Counted from the stretch's first letter, positions 28,777-37,737 are shown. The stretch: 52,391 nucleotides of DNA from Maricaulaceae bacterium (GCA_026126205.1 JAHCJP010000005.1:117501-169891), one strand, 5' to 3'. Translations and numbers: made by a program. Notes: generated by a model from the letters alone, not told the origin.

Positions 28777-30000
28777 ATGACCGGCGAGGAGCTGTCTGAC
28801 GCCGCAGCCGGCGCCGCCGTGGAGGGGGGCGCCCTTGCGGCGCTGGCCGGTGCGCGAGGCAGGTCGCGCTTTCCGCCGCCAGCCGAACCCGGCGCGTGCG
28901 CCAATTGCGGAACCAGGCTGCGCGGTCAGGTCTGCCACAGTTGCGGGCAGAACTCCGACGACTTCCATCGCCCCGTCTGGTCGCTGGTCAAGGACGTTCT
29001 CGACGGGCTGTTCTCCTTCGACGGCCGCTTCTGGCGCACCGTGCCGCCGCTGCTGGTCCGGCCGGGGCATGTCACCCGCGCCTATCTGACCGGCGTCCGC
29101 GCGCGCTATGTTCAGCCCTTCCGGCTGTTCATCGCCGCCAGCGTGCTGTTTTTCCTGGTGGCCTTTCTCGGCGGCGATTTCGACGGCCAGCTAAGGGTGA
29201 ATGGCGCGCCTGTATCCGTTGACGCACCCGCCACCATGGCCGAACTGGATGCGGCCGAGCGCGAGTTGGCGGCGCGCATAGAGGCCGGCGGACCGGCCGC
29301 GGCCGGACTGCGTATCGCCCGCGACCAGGTGATCGCCCAGCGCGAACGGCTTCAGGCGCAGGCGGACGATGCGGGCGAGACGGGCGAAGCCGAGCCGACC
29401 GCCGAGGATACGCCTGAATCGCGCCTGGCGCAGCAAATGCGTCAACGCGAGGCCCAGAAAGCCGCCATGCGCCGCGCCCTGCTGCCCGAGCTTTACGCCG
29501 ATGCGCCGCCCGCGCCGGGCGACCTGTCGTTCACCATGAGCGACCTTACCTGGATGCCGCTGGCCTTCCGCCAGCGTCTGGCCGATCGCTATGACTACAT
29601 CGCCGACAATCCACGCGCCTTTATCGAGGCGCTGAAGCGCTGGATACCGCGCATGGTGTTCCTGCTGCTGCCGGTCTATGCGCTGCTGCTGTCGATCCTG
29701 CATATCTGGCGACGGGGTTTCTATTTCTATGATCACCTGATCGTGGCGCTTCACTTCCACGCCTTCCTGTTCTTTTTCCTGATCCTGCTGATCGGCGCCG
29801 GGCAGGTCATCGGCGCCGGCTGGACGATCCTGATCTTCCTGATCTGGAGCAATTACGCTCTCTACCGAATTCACCGCGTGGTCTATGAGTGCAGCCGTTT
29901 CGGTTCGGTCGTGCGAACGCTGACGCTGGACGTGCTGTATCTGATGATCATGGGGCTGGCGATGGGCCCGCTGATGCTGCTGGGTCTGCTGACGGCCTGA
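28777..30000 (+). CDS. DUF3667 zinc-ribbon membrane protein
   Basis: A 407-aa protein. CANCGTRLRGQVCHSCGQ (~41-58) is a four-Cys zinc ribbon, and DGRFWRTVPPLLVRPGHVTR (~83-102) is the DUF3667 hallmark. A membrane helix follows at ~120-138, then an Ala/Glu/Arg-rich soluble segment (~150-250) with coiled-coil character, then four predicted helices at ~295-405. GGGGAGGGA precedes ATG 28777. The family's function is not established to my knowledge. It follows oppA by 67 bp with no terminator in between. Confidence 0.87.
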   Translation: MTGEELSDAAAGAAVEGGALAALAGARGRSRFPPPAEPGACANCGTRLRGQVCHSCGQNSDDFHRPVWSLVKDVLDGLFSFDGRFWRTVPPLLVRPGHVTRAYLTGVRARYVQPFRLFIAASVLFFLVAFLGGDFDGQLRVNGAPVSVDAPATMAELDAAERELAARIEAGGPAAAGLRIARDQVIAQRERLQAQADDAGETGEAEPTAEDTPESRLAQQMRQREAQKAAMRRALLPELYADAPPAPGDLSFTMSDLTWMPLAFRQRLADRYDYIADNPRAFIEALKRWIPRMVFLLLPVYALLLSILHIWRRGFYFYDHLIVALHFHAFLFFFLILLIGAGQVIGAGWTILIFLIWSNYALYRIHRVVYECSRFGSVVRTLTLDVLYLMIMGLAMGPLMLLGLLTA

Positions 30001-30059
30001 TCCGTCTGCGCCTTGATCCCCGCCGCCATTTGGCGCGGGGGTATGGAGTGGTGGAGGGA

Positions 30060-30128
30060 CGCGCGGGACGCCTGGGGCGTCTGATTACGCGGTCATGGAT
30101 ACGCCTGACGCCTTTGGCGTCCCGCGCG
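30060..30128. repeat. Nested intergenic palindrome
   Basis: CGCGCGGGACGCC at 30060-30072 and GGCGTCCCGCGCG at 30116-30128 are a perfect 13-bp inverted repeat, with an inner GGGCGTC/GACGCC pair. Other hairpins sit nearby: CCCCGC..CCA/TGGCGCGGGG at about 30018-30041 and CCCCGGA/TCCGGGG at 30382-30405. These palindromes occupy the 714-bp gene-free gap between the DUF3667 gene and sppA; no credible ORF is seen there. Confidence 0.65.
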
Positions 30129-30557
30129 CGGAGATTTCCCGGACGCTCTCGCCCCCGTTTCCAGGGCGGCGGATGGGCTGGTCGGGCGGTTAGTGCCAGC
30201 CGCCCCCGCCGCCGGCCGCGCCGGGCCCGCCGGACGTCACCCCGGCGGGACGGACGCGCTCCGCACTTCCGGCCGCCGCTTGCCGACGCGGGCCCGCGCC
30301 CTCCGCGCGACCGGAACAGGGGGAAGTATACGGCCAGATCAGCCGGTGCGGATAAGTTCACCCTTATCCTGCTTCCCGGACCCCCGGATCGCTGCGCGTC
30401 CGGGGCTTCGGGGAGACCCGGGATCTCCTGTGCGCGCAGGATGAAACGCCGTGCGGCAGAACCTCATTCTGAGCCCTTTTGAGGCCCCGGCTTCTCCCCC
30501 GGATAATCGCTTCCCCCTTCGCCCTGCGGGCTTCGGGGGACGAAGACGCGCCTTCCG

Positions 30558-30644
30558 GGGATCGGCCGGGGAGCAGCGCAAGAGGTTTCATACAGACCGC
30601 CTCCGGCCTGCCCGGGAAGCGGCGGAGGGTGTTGGACAAGTCCC
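30558..30644. repeat. Dispersed intergenic repeat, copy 2
   Basis: GGGATCGGCC, GGGAGCAGCG and, at the right end, GTTGGACAAGTCCC correspond in order to copy 1 at 18198-18280. Like copy 1 it lies in the 3' flank of a minus-strand gene, here 71 bp from the sppA stop. The middle parts have diverged. Confidence 0.6.
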
Positions 30645-30655
30645 TTTCGCGCCGA

Positions 30656-30686
30656 AGCAAAACGGGCGGCCCGAAGGACCGCCCGT
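30656..30686 (-). terminator. Probable terminator of sppA
   Basis: On the minus strand ACGGGCGG and CCGCCCGT form a stem capped by a short inner stem with a TTCG loop, followed by TTTTGCTT. It lies 29 bp after the sppA stop. The T-run is short, so efficiency is uncertain. Confidence 0.65.
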
Positions 30687-30714
30687 CTGGCATACGCCGG
30701 CCATGTTAACCGCG

Positions 30715-32499
30715 TCAGCGCGGCTCGGCCTCGTGCATCTGCATCCGCACGCCGGGCTGGTCCGCCTGCTGGCGGGCCTCCACCGCGGCGCGCACCTCCG
30801 GCAGGTTCATCAGGGCGTTGAAGCGCGCAACGGATTCGGCGGTTTCCGATGCGCCGGAGAACAGCCGCATGAACGCCTCGAACGGCGAGGGCGGCTGCGG
30901 ATAGCGGCGCAGCCGCACCGGGGCGGTTTCGTCGATATTCGCCAGACGGCGCGCCGCCGCGACCGCGGTGCGCAGACCGCCGATCTCGTCGACCAGGCCC
31001 AGCTCCGCGGCCTGCGCCCCGGTCCAGACCCGGCCGCGCGCGGCCTCGCGCACGCGCTCTATCGGCATGTTGCGGCCTTCCGCCACCCGGCCGGTGAAAT
31101 CATCATAGATGTCCGACATGATGGCCCGAACCGCTTCGCGCTGGGCTTCGGTCCAGCGCGTCTGGCTGGAATAGGCGAGGGCGAAATCGCCGCCCACAGC
31201 CAGCGGTTCGATGTTCAACCCGATCAGTCCGAATGTCTCGTGCAGATAGAGCTTGCCGCCGAGAACGCCGATGGATCCGGTCAGGGTGGTGGCGTGGGCG
31301 ACGATGTGATCGGCCGGAACCGAGATGTAATAGCCGCCGGACGCCGCCAGCGAAGCCATGGAGACCACTACCGGCTTGCCGGCCTCGCGGGCGCGGCGCA
31401 CCGCGTCCCACACCTGGTCGGACGCGATGGCGGAGCCGCCGGGCGAATCGACTCGCAGCACGATGGCGCGCACGGCGTCATCGCGGGCCGCGGCGTCGAT
31501 GGCCTCGGCCATGGCGTCACCGCCCAGCATGTCCTCGCCGCCGAAGGCGCCGCCGCGGGCGTAGCCGGTGACGATGGCGCCCTGGCCCTCGATCAGCGCG
31601 ATGACATCGCCGCGGGTCTGTTCGCCAAGGCTGTCATGATAGGCGCGAATACTGACCATCTGCGCGCCGTTCCCTGCGCGATCGCGCGCCGCGGTCCGGG
31701 CGGCCTCGACATGGCCCAGCCGGTCCACCAGTCGCGCCTGCAGCGCGGTTTCGGCGGAATGGGGCGCCTGCATGAACAGTGTCCGCGCCTGATCGGGCGC
31801 GAAACCGCGGTCGGCCGCCACGGCGTCGGCGACCGAGTCGAAGATCGAACCCAGGAAAGAGGTTGTCGCCTCCAGGTGCGCTTCGGTGAAGCCGGTTTCG
31901 GTGTAGATATTGGCGGCGTTCTTGTATTCGTGGAACTGCAGGAATTCCGGTTCCGCCTCAAAGCGTTCGAACAGCCCGCCGAAGAAAGGCGTTTCAGTGG
32001 CCAGCCCCGCGGCGGAGAAGGTGGCCGTGTCCTGCAGCCAGATCTCGTCGGCGCCGCTGACGGCGAAATAGTTGCTGACCGAACCGCTTTCAAAGCCCTG
32101 TGCGTGGACGATGACGAACCGGCCCGACGCACGGAGCGCCGCGATGGCGGCGCGCAGTTCCTCCGCCTGGCCCGGCGACATGCCGTATTCATTGGCGCGG
32201 ATGAACAGGCCGGCGACGCGGCGGTCGGTTTCAGCGCGCTCCAGCGCCCTGACCACATCGACGATAGGCAGGGGCTGACCGAAGGCGAAGGGATTGTTGC
32301 TGGGCTGGTCCGTGCGCGTCTCGCGCAGGTCCAGTTCCACGACCACCCGGTCGGACGGCAGCGGCGCGCCTTCGCCGGCGCCCTGGATGGCGGCGCCGAT
32401 CGCGCCGGCGATCATCATCACCACGAGAAAAACCACCAGGACCGCGCCGACCACGACGCCGACGACCGATCCGAAAAATGTCACCCAGAACTGTTTCAT
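30715..32499 (-). CDS. sppA: Signal peptide peptidase SppA, 67K (long) type
   Basis: A 594-aa inner-membrane peptidase with one N-terminal helix (~12-40). It has the long, duplicated architecture. The N-terminal half supplies the general-base Lys in FHEYKNAANIYTETGFT, and the C-terminal half supplies the nucleophile Ser in SMASLAASGGYYIS. RVDSPGGSAIASDQVWDAVR is the S49 signature and TTLTGSIGVLGGK follows. SppA degrades cleaved signal peptides in the membrane. ATG 32499 (MKQFWVTFFGS) puts the membrane helix at the N-terminus; the longer frame upstream is ignored. Confidence 0.94.
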   Translation of the reverse strand: MKQFWVTFFGSVVGVVVGAVLVVFLVVMMIAGAIGAAIQGAGEGAPLPSDRVVVELDLRETRTDQPSNNPFAFGQPLPIVDVVRALERAETDRRVAGLFIRANEYGMSPGQAEELRAAIAALRASGRFVIVHAQGFESGSVSNYFAVSGADEIWLQDTATFSAAGLATETPFFGGLFERFEAEPEFLQFHEYKNAANIYTETGFTEAHLEATTSFLGSIFDSVADAVAADRGFAPDQARTLFMQAPHSAETALQARLVDRLGHVEAARTAARDRAGNGAQMVSIRAYHDSLGEQTRGDVIALIEGQGAIVTGYARGGAFGGEDMLGGDAMAEAIDAAARDDAVRAIVLRVDSPGGSAIASDQVWDAVRRAREAGKPVVVSMASLAASGGYYISVPADHIVAHATTLTGSIGVLGGKLYLHETFGLIGLNIEPLAVGGDFALAYSSQTRWTEAQREAVRAIMSDIYDDFTGRVAEGRNMPIERVREAARGRVWTGAQAAELGLVDEIGGLRTAVAAARRLANIDETAPVRLRRYPQPPSPFEAFMRLFSGASETAESVARFNALMNLPEVRAAVEARQQADQPGVRMQMHEAEPR

Positions 32500-32619
32500 G
32501 CCCGCCTCGCTGGCCGTCGCAGCCGCCCCTCGCGGCTTCGCGTTAATGACCATAGGAGGTGAAAGGGCGCAGGTCGAGATGGCGTGTCGGCGCGGGCGGG
32601 AACGCGCATGGTTGCAAGA

Positions 32620-32696
32620 TGGTCGGAGTAGCTGGATTCGAACCAGCGACCCCCGCCTCCCGAAGACGGTGCTCTACCAGGCTGAGCTATACTCCG
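32620..32696 (-). tRNA. tRNA-Pro (CGG)
   Basis: A 77-nt cloverleaf on the minus strand with acceptor CGGAGTA/TACTCCG, anticodon loop TTCGGGA (anticodon CGG, G37), T-loop TTCGAAT and encoded CCA. The anticodon with G37 is typical of proline tRNAs. It lies 120 bp upstream of sppA on the same strand. Confidence 0.95.
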
Positions 32697-32789
32697 GACC
32701 AGGGCGCGGCTTATAGCGGCAAGCCCGGCGGCGCGCAACGCGCCAGAAGCAGGCCCGGCGCCTCGCCGCCGCATGCTGCGTCATCCCCG

Positions 32790-32818
32790 TTGCATGAACG
32801 CTGCCGAGCCGTTATCTA
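32790..32818 (+). promoter_or_regulatory. Candidate promoter for tRNA-Gln
   Basis: TTGCAT (32790-32795) and TATCTA (32813-32818) are 17 bp apart and end 33 bp before the tRNA. Matches to the consensus are moderate. Confidence 0.35.
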
Positions 32819-32851
32819 GCGCGCTCCGCCACTGGCGGGCCGGAATACAGT

Positions 32852-32926
32852 TGGGGCGTGGCCAAGCGGTAAGGCAGCGGTTTTTGGTACCGCCATTCCC
32901 AGGTTCGAATCCTGGCGCCCCAGCCA
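32852..32926 (+). tRNA. tRNA-Gln (TTG)
   Basis: A 75-nt cloverleaf: acceptor TGGGGCG/CGCCCCA with the U1-A72 pair typical of glutamine tRNA, anticodon loop TTTTGGT (anticodon TTG), T-loop TTCGAAT and encoded CCA. It stands alone, 477 bp upstream of the DUF3450 gene. Confidence 0.95.
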
Positions 32927-33402
32927 GTCTCCCCTGATCGTTCACGACACAATATCAATCACGCACGCGATTGTGATAGCAGGCCGCACGGGCCGTGAAC
33001 CGGGCGCTGGCAAGCCTCGATTCCACTCTCAGGCGAATTGAGAAAAGCGAATCCGCCCGAAGCGGGAAAAACCGCCTGACGCCGGCTTTCAATCTGCTTT
33101 CGTTGCTGATCTGTCTATTGATCGGCGCTCGCAGCAAGGGTAGCGTCCGTCACGATTATGGGCGCAGTCGCCCTGAAACGAGACGGCGGAGCAACCGCCG
33201 CGGGGCTGACGGGGAGAGGATGTTCGCCTTCAACCCGTCATTATGTTCGGATATTGCTTCGGGAAAGCCCGGAGTCGCGGCGATCTGCGCCGCCTGGAAA
33301 TTGCAGGGGGCCGCGCCGGTGTCTTGTTCGCCGGCTGAAAAGCGAAAGACGTCATCACCGGCGCGGGGCGGCAGTTCCGCGATGATCACTATGAGGCTAA
33401 AC
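32927..33402 (+). other. Long gene-free leader before the ExbB/TonB operon
   Basis: 476 bp without a recognisable gene. The frame of the next gene is open through much of it, but the translation looks like noise and has no RBS. A weak -35/-10 pair (TTGATC, 17 bp, TAGCGT) lies near 33119-33147. The AT-richer stretch near 32945-32975 holds AATCACGCACGCGATTGTG, an imperfect inverted repeat that could be a regulator site. I see no recognisable iron-box consensus. Confidence 0.4.
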
Positions 33403-34176
33403 ATGGCGAATATCATGAAATGGGTCCGCGCATCGCTGGCCGCGGCTTTCACCGCGGGGATCGCGGCGGGCGCAGCCCAGGCGCAGCTGGGACAGGTGCT
33501 CGAAACCGCCCAGCAGTCGACGCGGGAGGGGGCGGCGGCCCAGCGTCAGATCGACCAGCTGGATGACCAGCGCACCGATATCGAGCTGGAATACCGCGCC
33601 CTGCTGCAGCAGATCGAGAGCCAGCGGCTGTTCGTGGAGCAGCAGCGGGTGTTCCTGATGTCGCAGCAGAACGAGATCACCTCGCTGCGCAACCAGTTGG
33701 AGAGCGTCGAGGGCATTGGCCGCGACCTGCTGCCGATGATGCGCGAGATGGTCGAGAATCTTGAGGACTTCGTCAGCAACGACCTGCCGTTTCAGTCCCA
33801 GACCCGCACCGAACGCGTTGAGCGCCTTTACGGCGTTCTCGATGACGCCGACATTACGGCGGCGGAGCGCTATCGCCTGATCCTGAACGCCTATGACATC
33901 GAGGCCGCCTATGGCCGCGGCGTCGCCAGCTATGCCGAAGTGATCGAGGTGGGCGGCGAACCGATCGAAGTCCGGGTGTTGCGGATCGGCCGGGTCATCC
34001 TGATCCGCCAGATGCCGGGCGGCGGCGTGATGGTGCGTTATCGCGGCGCCAGCGACTGGCAGCCGGTTTCCGGGGCCAACATGGCCGAAATCCAGCGCGC
34101 CTTCCGCATCGCCGACGAAGTGACCACGCCGGACGTGTTCCTGGCGCCGCTGCCGGCGCCGGCCGCGGGCCGCTAA
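33403..34176 (+). CDS. DUF3450 periplasmic coiled-coil protein
   Basis: A 257-aa protein with a signal peptide ending near GAAQAQ. A long coiled coil follows (~30-110: STREGAAAQRQIDQLDDQRT, IESQRLFVEQQRVFLMSQQN) and then a globular C-terminal domain with GASDWQPVSG. This matches DUF3450, a family almost always encoded next to ExbB/TolQ-type proteins. ATG 33403 has GAGG seven bases upstream. It is the first gene of an eight-gene run with short gaps. Its probable role is as a periplasmic accessory of the TonB energy-transduction complex (inference from context). Confidence 0.9.
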   Translation: MANIMKWVRASLAAAFTAGIAAGAAQAQLGQVLETAQQSTREGAAAQRQIDQLDDQRTDIELEYRALLQQIESQRLFVEQQRVFLMSQQNEITSLRNQLESVEGIGRDLLPMMREMVENLEDFVSNDLPFQSQTRTERVERLYGVLDDADITAAERYRLILNAYDIEAAYGRGVASYAEVIEVGGEPIEVRVLRIGRVILIRQMPGGGVMVRYRGASDWQPVSGANMAEIQRAFRIADEVTTPDVFLAPLPAPAAGR

Positions 34177-34200
34177 CGATCAGAGACGGAGCAAGAAGCG

Positions 34201-35613
34201 ATGAAAACCGTTGTCAAAATTTTCGCCGCCGTCTCGCTTGGCGCGGCGCTCACCGCCGGGGCGATGGCCCAGGACCGGCCGCGTCAGACCGAGCCCGTGG
34301 CGTCGATCAGCGAACTGCTGAATCGCGTTCGCCAGGACACACGCGAAGCCAGCGCCGAGAACCAGCGCCGGATCGCCGAGTTCCGCCAGGCGCGGGATCA
34401 GCAGCAAGGGCTGCTGAGCAACGCCCGCGCCCAGCTGAGCGCGCTGGTCGGCGAGGCTAACCGCCTGACTCAGGAGTATGAAAGCAACCGCGAGACGGTC
34501 GCGGAGCTTGATGCGCAACTGCGCGCCGCCCAGGGCGAGTTCGGCGAACTGTTCGGCGCCTCGCGTCAGTCGGCCGGCGATTTCGGCTCGCTGATCCAGG
34601 CCTCTGTGGTCAGCGCCCAGTATCCGGGCCGCCACACCGCCCTGACCGATCTGTCCGAAAGCCGCACCCTGCCCTCGCGAAATGAGCTGGATTTCATCTG
34701 GCGCCGCATCACCGAGGAAATGATCTACCAGGGTGAGGTCTCCCGCTACCAGGCGGTGGTGACCGGCCTGAACCGCAGCGAGCCGGTGGACATGGTCCGG
34801 GTCGGGGCGTTTCTGAATTTCGCCGTCACCGGCGGCTCAGCCGAATTCGTGGCCTGGTCGCCTGACGAGGACACCGGCATATACCGCCTGACGCGGCTGG
34901 ACCGGCAGCCCCCGGGGAACATCACAGCCGCCGCAGCGGCGCTCGCCCGCGCCTCGGAAGGCAGCGTGGTGATGGGCCCGGTGGATCCGTCCCGCGGCGC
35001 CCTGCTGGCGATCTATCGCGAGTTCCCGACGCTGCAGGAGCGTATCGACCAGGGGCGTCTGGTGGGCCGTGTGATCCTGGGCCTGCTGGCGTTCTCGGCC
35101 CTGTTCGGCCTGTGGCGCCTGTTCGTGCTGTTCACCACCTCCTCGGCGGTGGCGGCGCAAAAGCGGCGCTCCAGCGCCTCGAAGGGCAACCCGCTGGGCC
35201 GTGTCATGCTGGCCTATGAAGAGGTGAAGACCCGCGACATCGAGACCATCGAGCTTAAGCTCGATGAAGCGATCCTGCGCGAGTCGCCGAAGCTGGAGTT
35301 CGGTCTGAACTTCCTGAAGCTGGCGGCCGGCGTGGCGCCGCTGCTGGGCCTGCTGGGCACCGTGACCGGCATGATCCGGACCTTTACCCAGATCACGCTG
35401 TTCGGCACCGGCGACCCGCGCGTCATGGCGGGCGGCATCTCCGAGGCCCTGGTCACCACCGTGCTGGGCCTGGTGTCCGCCATTCCGCTGCTGTTCATCC
35501 ACAGCTTCGCGCAAAGCTTCGCGCGCGGCGTGCAGCAGGTGCTGGAGGAGCAGGCGGCCGGCATGGTGGCCCGTGCGGCCGAGGAACGCTCTGGCGGCGG
35601 CAAGGGCCGCTAG
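34201..35613 (+). CDS. Long MotA/TolQ/ExbB proton-channel protein (TtpC-like)
   Basis: A 470-aa protein. Signal peptide (cleavage near GAMAQD), a coiled coil at ~35-130 (LSNARAQLSALVGEANRLTQ), a periplasmic domain, then a MotA/TolQ/ExbB domain from ~285 with a membrane helix (GRVILGLLAFSALFGLWRLF) and the conserved pair FLKLAAGVAPLLGLLGTVTG and EALVTTVLGLVSAIPLLFI. ExbB is usually ~240 aa; the N-terminal extension is that of the TtpC/long ExbB type known from Vibrio TonB2/TonB3 systems. Such proteins help couple proton flow to TonB. Confidence 0.9.
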   Translation: MKTVVKIFAAVSLGAALTAGAMAQDRPRQTEPVASISELLNRVRQDTREASAENQRRIAEFRQARDQQQGLLSNARAQLSALVGEANRLTQEYESNRETVAELDAQLRAAQGEFGELFGASRQSAGDFGSLIQASVVSAQYPGRHTALTDLSESRTLPSRNELDFIWRRITEEMIYQGEVSRYQAVVTGLNRSEPVDMVRVGAFLNFAVTGGSAEFVAWSPDEDTGIYRLTRLDRQPPGNITAAAAALARASEGSVVMGPVDPSRGALLAIYREFPTLQERIDQGRLVGRVILGLLAFSALFGLWRLFVLFTTSSAVAAQKRRSSASKGNPLGRVMLAYEEVKTRDIETIELKLDEAILRESPKLEFGLNFLKLAAGVAPLLGLLGTVTGMIRTFTQITLFGTGDPRVMAGGISEALVTTVLGLVSAIPLLFIHSFAQSFARGVQQVLEEQAAGMVARAAEERSGGGKGR

Positions 35614-35635
35614 GGCCTAGGCGAGGAGACCGGCT

Positions 35636-36169
35636 ATGGATTTCTTCGAGGCCGCAATGCTCGGCCTTCGGGAGTTCCTCGATCGGGGAGGCCCCGTCCT
35701 GGTGGCGATCATGATGTCCACCTTCGTGATGTGGTCCTTCATCCTCGAGCGGTTCGTCTATTTCTCGTTCGCCCACAAGGGGCACGCGGAAAGGGCGATC
35801 CGGGAGTGGGCCGCGCGCAAGGACCACAAGTCCTGGCATGCGCACGCGATCCGCGACCAGCTCATCTCGGAGGTCAGTCAGCGCGCACACCAGAATGTCG
35901 AGCTGATCAAGCTGCTGGTGGCCGTGGCGCCGCTGCTGGGCCTGTTGGGCACGGTGACGGGCATGGTTCAGGTGTTCGACGTGATGTCGATCGCCGGTTC
36001 GTCGGACGCGCGCGGCATGGCCGCGGGCGTGTCGCGGGCCACCATCCCGACCATGGCCGGCATGGTTTCGGCGCTGTCGGGGCTGCTGTTCATGAACCAG
36101 ATCGAACGCGGCGCGCAGCGCCGGACGGCCGAACTGGCCGATTCGCTGGAACTGGGTGAAGCACGATGA
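35636..36169 (+). CDS. exbB: ExbB-type proton channel subunit (short)
   Basis: A 177-aa MotA/TolQ/ExbB protein without the periplasmic extension. Three membrane helices: ~17-37 (GPVLVAIMMSTFVMWSFILE), ~90-115 (LLVAVAPLLGLLGTVTGMVQ) and ~130-155 (ATIPTMAGMVSALSGLLFMN). It likely forms the pentameric inner-membrane channel around ExbD. ATGA overlap with the following exbD (stop 36167-36169, start 36166). Confidence 0.92.
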   Translation: MDFFEAAMLGLREFLDRGGPVLVAIMMSTFVMWSFILERFVYFSFAHKGHAERAIREWAARKDHKSWHAHAIRDQLISEVSQRAHQNVELIKLLVAVAPLLGLLGTVTGMVQVFDVMSIAGSSDARGMAAGVSRATIPTMAGMVSALSGLLFMNQIERGAQRRTAELADSLELGEAR

Positions 36170-36573
36170 GGCGGCGCAAGCAAAAGAAGGCGGACCAGGC
36201 CGAGGTCAACATGACCCCGATGCTGGATATCGTGTTCATCCTGCTGATCTTCTTCATCGTCACGGCGACCTTCCTGCAGGAAGAGGGCATCGACATGCGC
36301 CCGCCGCCAGACGCCCCTGAACAGCCGCAAGATCCGCCGCCGGTGATCCTGGTGCAGGTCGATCACCAGAACCGGGTGTACGTGAACCAGCGGCAGACGG
36401 ATGTGGAGCGGGTGCTGGCGGCGGTGAACCGCGAGCGGGCTGAAAACCCCCGCAGCGCGGTGCTGATCCAGCCGCATGACGAGTCCCGCCACGGAATCAC
36501 CGTGACGATATGGGACGACATGCAGGCGAACCGCATTCCGGTGTCGATCAACCGCCAGCGCGGCGGTTCGTAA
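36166..36573 (+). CDS. exbD: ExbD-type biopolymer transport protein 1
   Basis: A 135-aa protein with a basic cytoplasmic N-terminus, one membrane helix containing the essential proton-carrying Asp in TPMLDIVFILLIFFIV, and a periplasmic domain. It is overlapped with exbB by four bases, so translation is coupled. A second ExbD follows 36 bp downstream; the two differ in the periplasmic part (Pro-rich PPPDAPEQPQDPPP here). Confidence 0.93.
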   Translation: MRRRKQKKADQAEVNMTPMLDIVFILLIFFIVTATFLQEEGIDMRPPPDAPEQPQDPPPVILVQVDHQNRVYVNQRQTDVERVLAAVNRERAENPRSAVLIQPHDESRHGITVTIWDDMQANRIPVSINRQRGGS

Positions 36574-36609
36574 CCGCAGGCGCCACGGGCGCGAGGCAAG
36601 GAGCAGAAC

Positions 36610-37014
36610 ATGGCCCGACGCCAGAGCAGGGTCCAGACGGACGACGAGGAGATCGAGCTGAACATGACGCCCATGCTGGACGTCGTGTTCATCCTGCTGA
36701 TTTTCTTCATCGTCATGGCGGTGTTCGTGAAGGAGCCCGGGATCGATCCGTTCCGGCCCCAGACCGAGACACATGAGCGCGTGCGGCCATCGATTCTGAT
36801 CGCCGTCAGCGAGTCGAACGAGATCTGGATAAACCGCCGCGTTTACGAGCTGAACCAGGTCCGTGGCGTCATCGAACAGATGCGCGAGGAAAATCCGCGC
36901 GCCGAGGCGATGATTCAGGGCGACAGAAATGCTAATGTAGGCCTTGTCCTGGATATTCAGGAGATCCTTGGAAACATGAACATCCCTGTCCATATCTCTA
37001 CCAGGGACCATTAG
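36610..37014 (+). CDS. exbD: ExbD-type biopolymer transport protein 2
   Basis: A 134-aa second ExbD. TPMLDVVFILLIFFIVMAVF carries the conserved Asp, and the periplasmic domain ends EILGNMNIPVHISTRD. CAAGGAGCAGAAC gives a ribosome-binding site before ATG 36610. Two ExbD genes in tandem are regular in TonB2/TonB3-like operons, where they may form a heterodimer in the channel pore. Confidence 0.93.
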   Translation: MARRQSRVQTDDEEIELNMTPMLDVVFILLIFFIVMAVFVKEPGIDPFRPQTETHERVRPSILIAVSESNEIWINRRVYELNQVRGVIEQMREENPRAEAMIQGDRNANVGLVLDIQEILGNMNIPVHISTRDH

Positions 37015-37028
37015 GTAAGGAGGCGACC

Positions 37029-37649
37029 ATGGCCAGCATCATGCGCCTGATCATCGGCATCCCCATCGCCGCGGTCATCACCTTCGGCCTGTTCATGCTG
37101 ATGCAGCGGCTGATTCTCACCGACCAGGTGGAGATGGAGAGCGCCGGCGAGGAGCTTCGCATCGACATCCGCCCGCAGGTCGAGGAAATCCGCGCCCGGC
37201 AACGGGATCTGCGCCCGGACGAGGTGCAGCGCGTACAGCCGCCGCCTCCGCCGCCGCAGATCGAGCGTCAGCGCGCCGAACAGCCAAGCGAATCGCTGAC
37301 CACCATCGCCGGCTCCATCCCGGCGTTCGAGGCGCCGCAACTGCGCAGCGACAGTGTCAGCTTCTCGATCAGCGATCGCGACGCGCAGCCGCTGGTGCGG
37401 ATCGAGCCGCAATACCCGCCCCGCGCGCAGGAGCGCGGCGTAGAGGGCACCTGCAATGTGCGCTTCGACGTGACGCCGGACGGCACGCCGACCAATATCC
37501 GTATCCTGCAATGCTCCAGCACCCTGTTCGAAAGCGCGTCGCGCCGCGCGGTGGAGCGCTGGCGCTATCAGCCGCGGATCGTCGATGGCCGCCCGGTGGC
37601 GCGGGTGGGCGTGGAGACGCAATTTCTCTTCCAACTTGACCAGAACTAG
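37029..37649 (+). CDS. tonB: TonB family energy transducer 1
   Basis: A 206-aa protein: one N-terminal membrane helix (~8-26), a short Pro-rich linker (VQPPPPPPQ ~ 70), and a C-terminal TonB domain (IEPQYPPRAQERGVEG ~120, ERWRYQPRIVDGRPV ~180). Two Cys in the C-terminal domain (GTCNVRF and LQCSS) could form a disulfide. TonB links the ExbB/ExbD motor to outer-membrane receptors such as the one at 14586. The short linker resembles the compact TonB2 type. Confidence 0.93.
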   Translation: MASIMRLIIGIPIAAVITFGLFMLMQRLILTDQVEMESAGEELRIDIRPQVEEIRARQRDLRPDEVQRVQPPPPPPQIERQRAEQPSESLTTIAGSIPAFEAPQLRSDSVSFSISDRDAQPLVRIEPQYPPRAQERGVEGTCNVRFDVTPDGTPTNIRILQCSSTLFESASRRAVERWRYQPRIVDGRPVARVGVETQFLFQLDQN

Positions 37650-37737
37650 ACGTTTCGCATGACGGCGCAAGCCGCCCGGGATCAGATCGCCGCGTGAAAA
37701 TGCGGGAACGCGTTGGGCCAGAAGAGGAGACAGTCGC

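Noticed and set aside
30451..32562. A 703-codon open frame on + antisense to sppA
   Set aside because: sppA shows both catalytic residues and the S49 signature on the minus strand.
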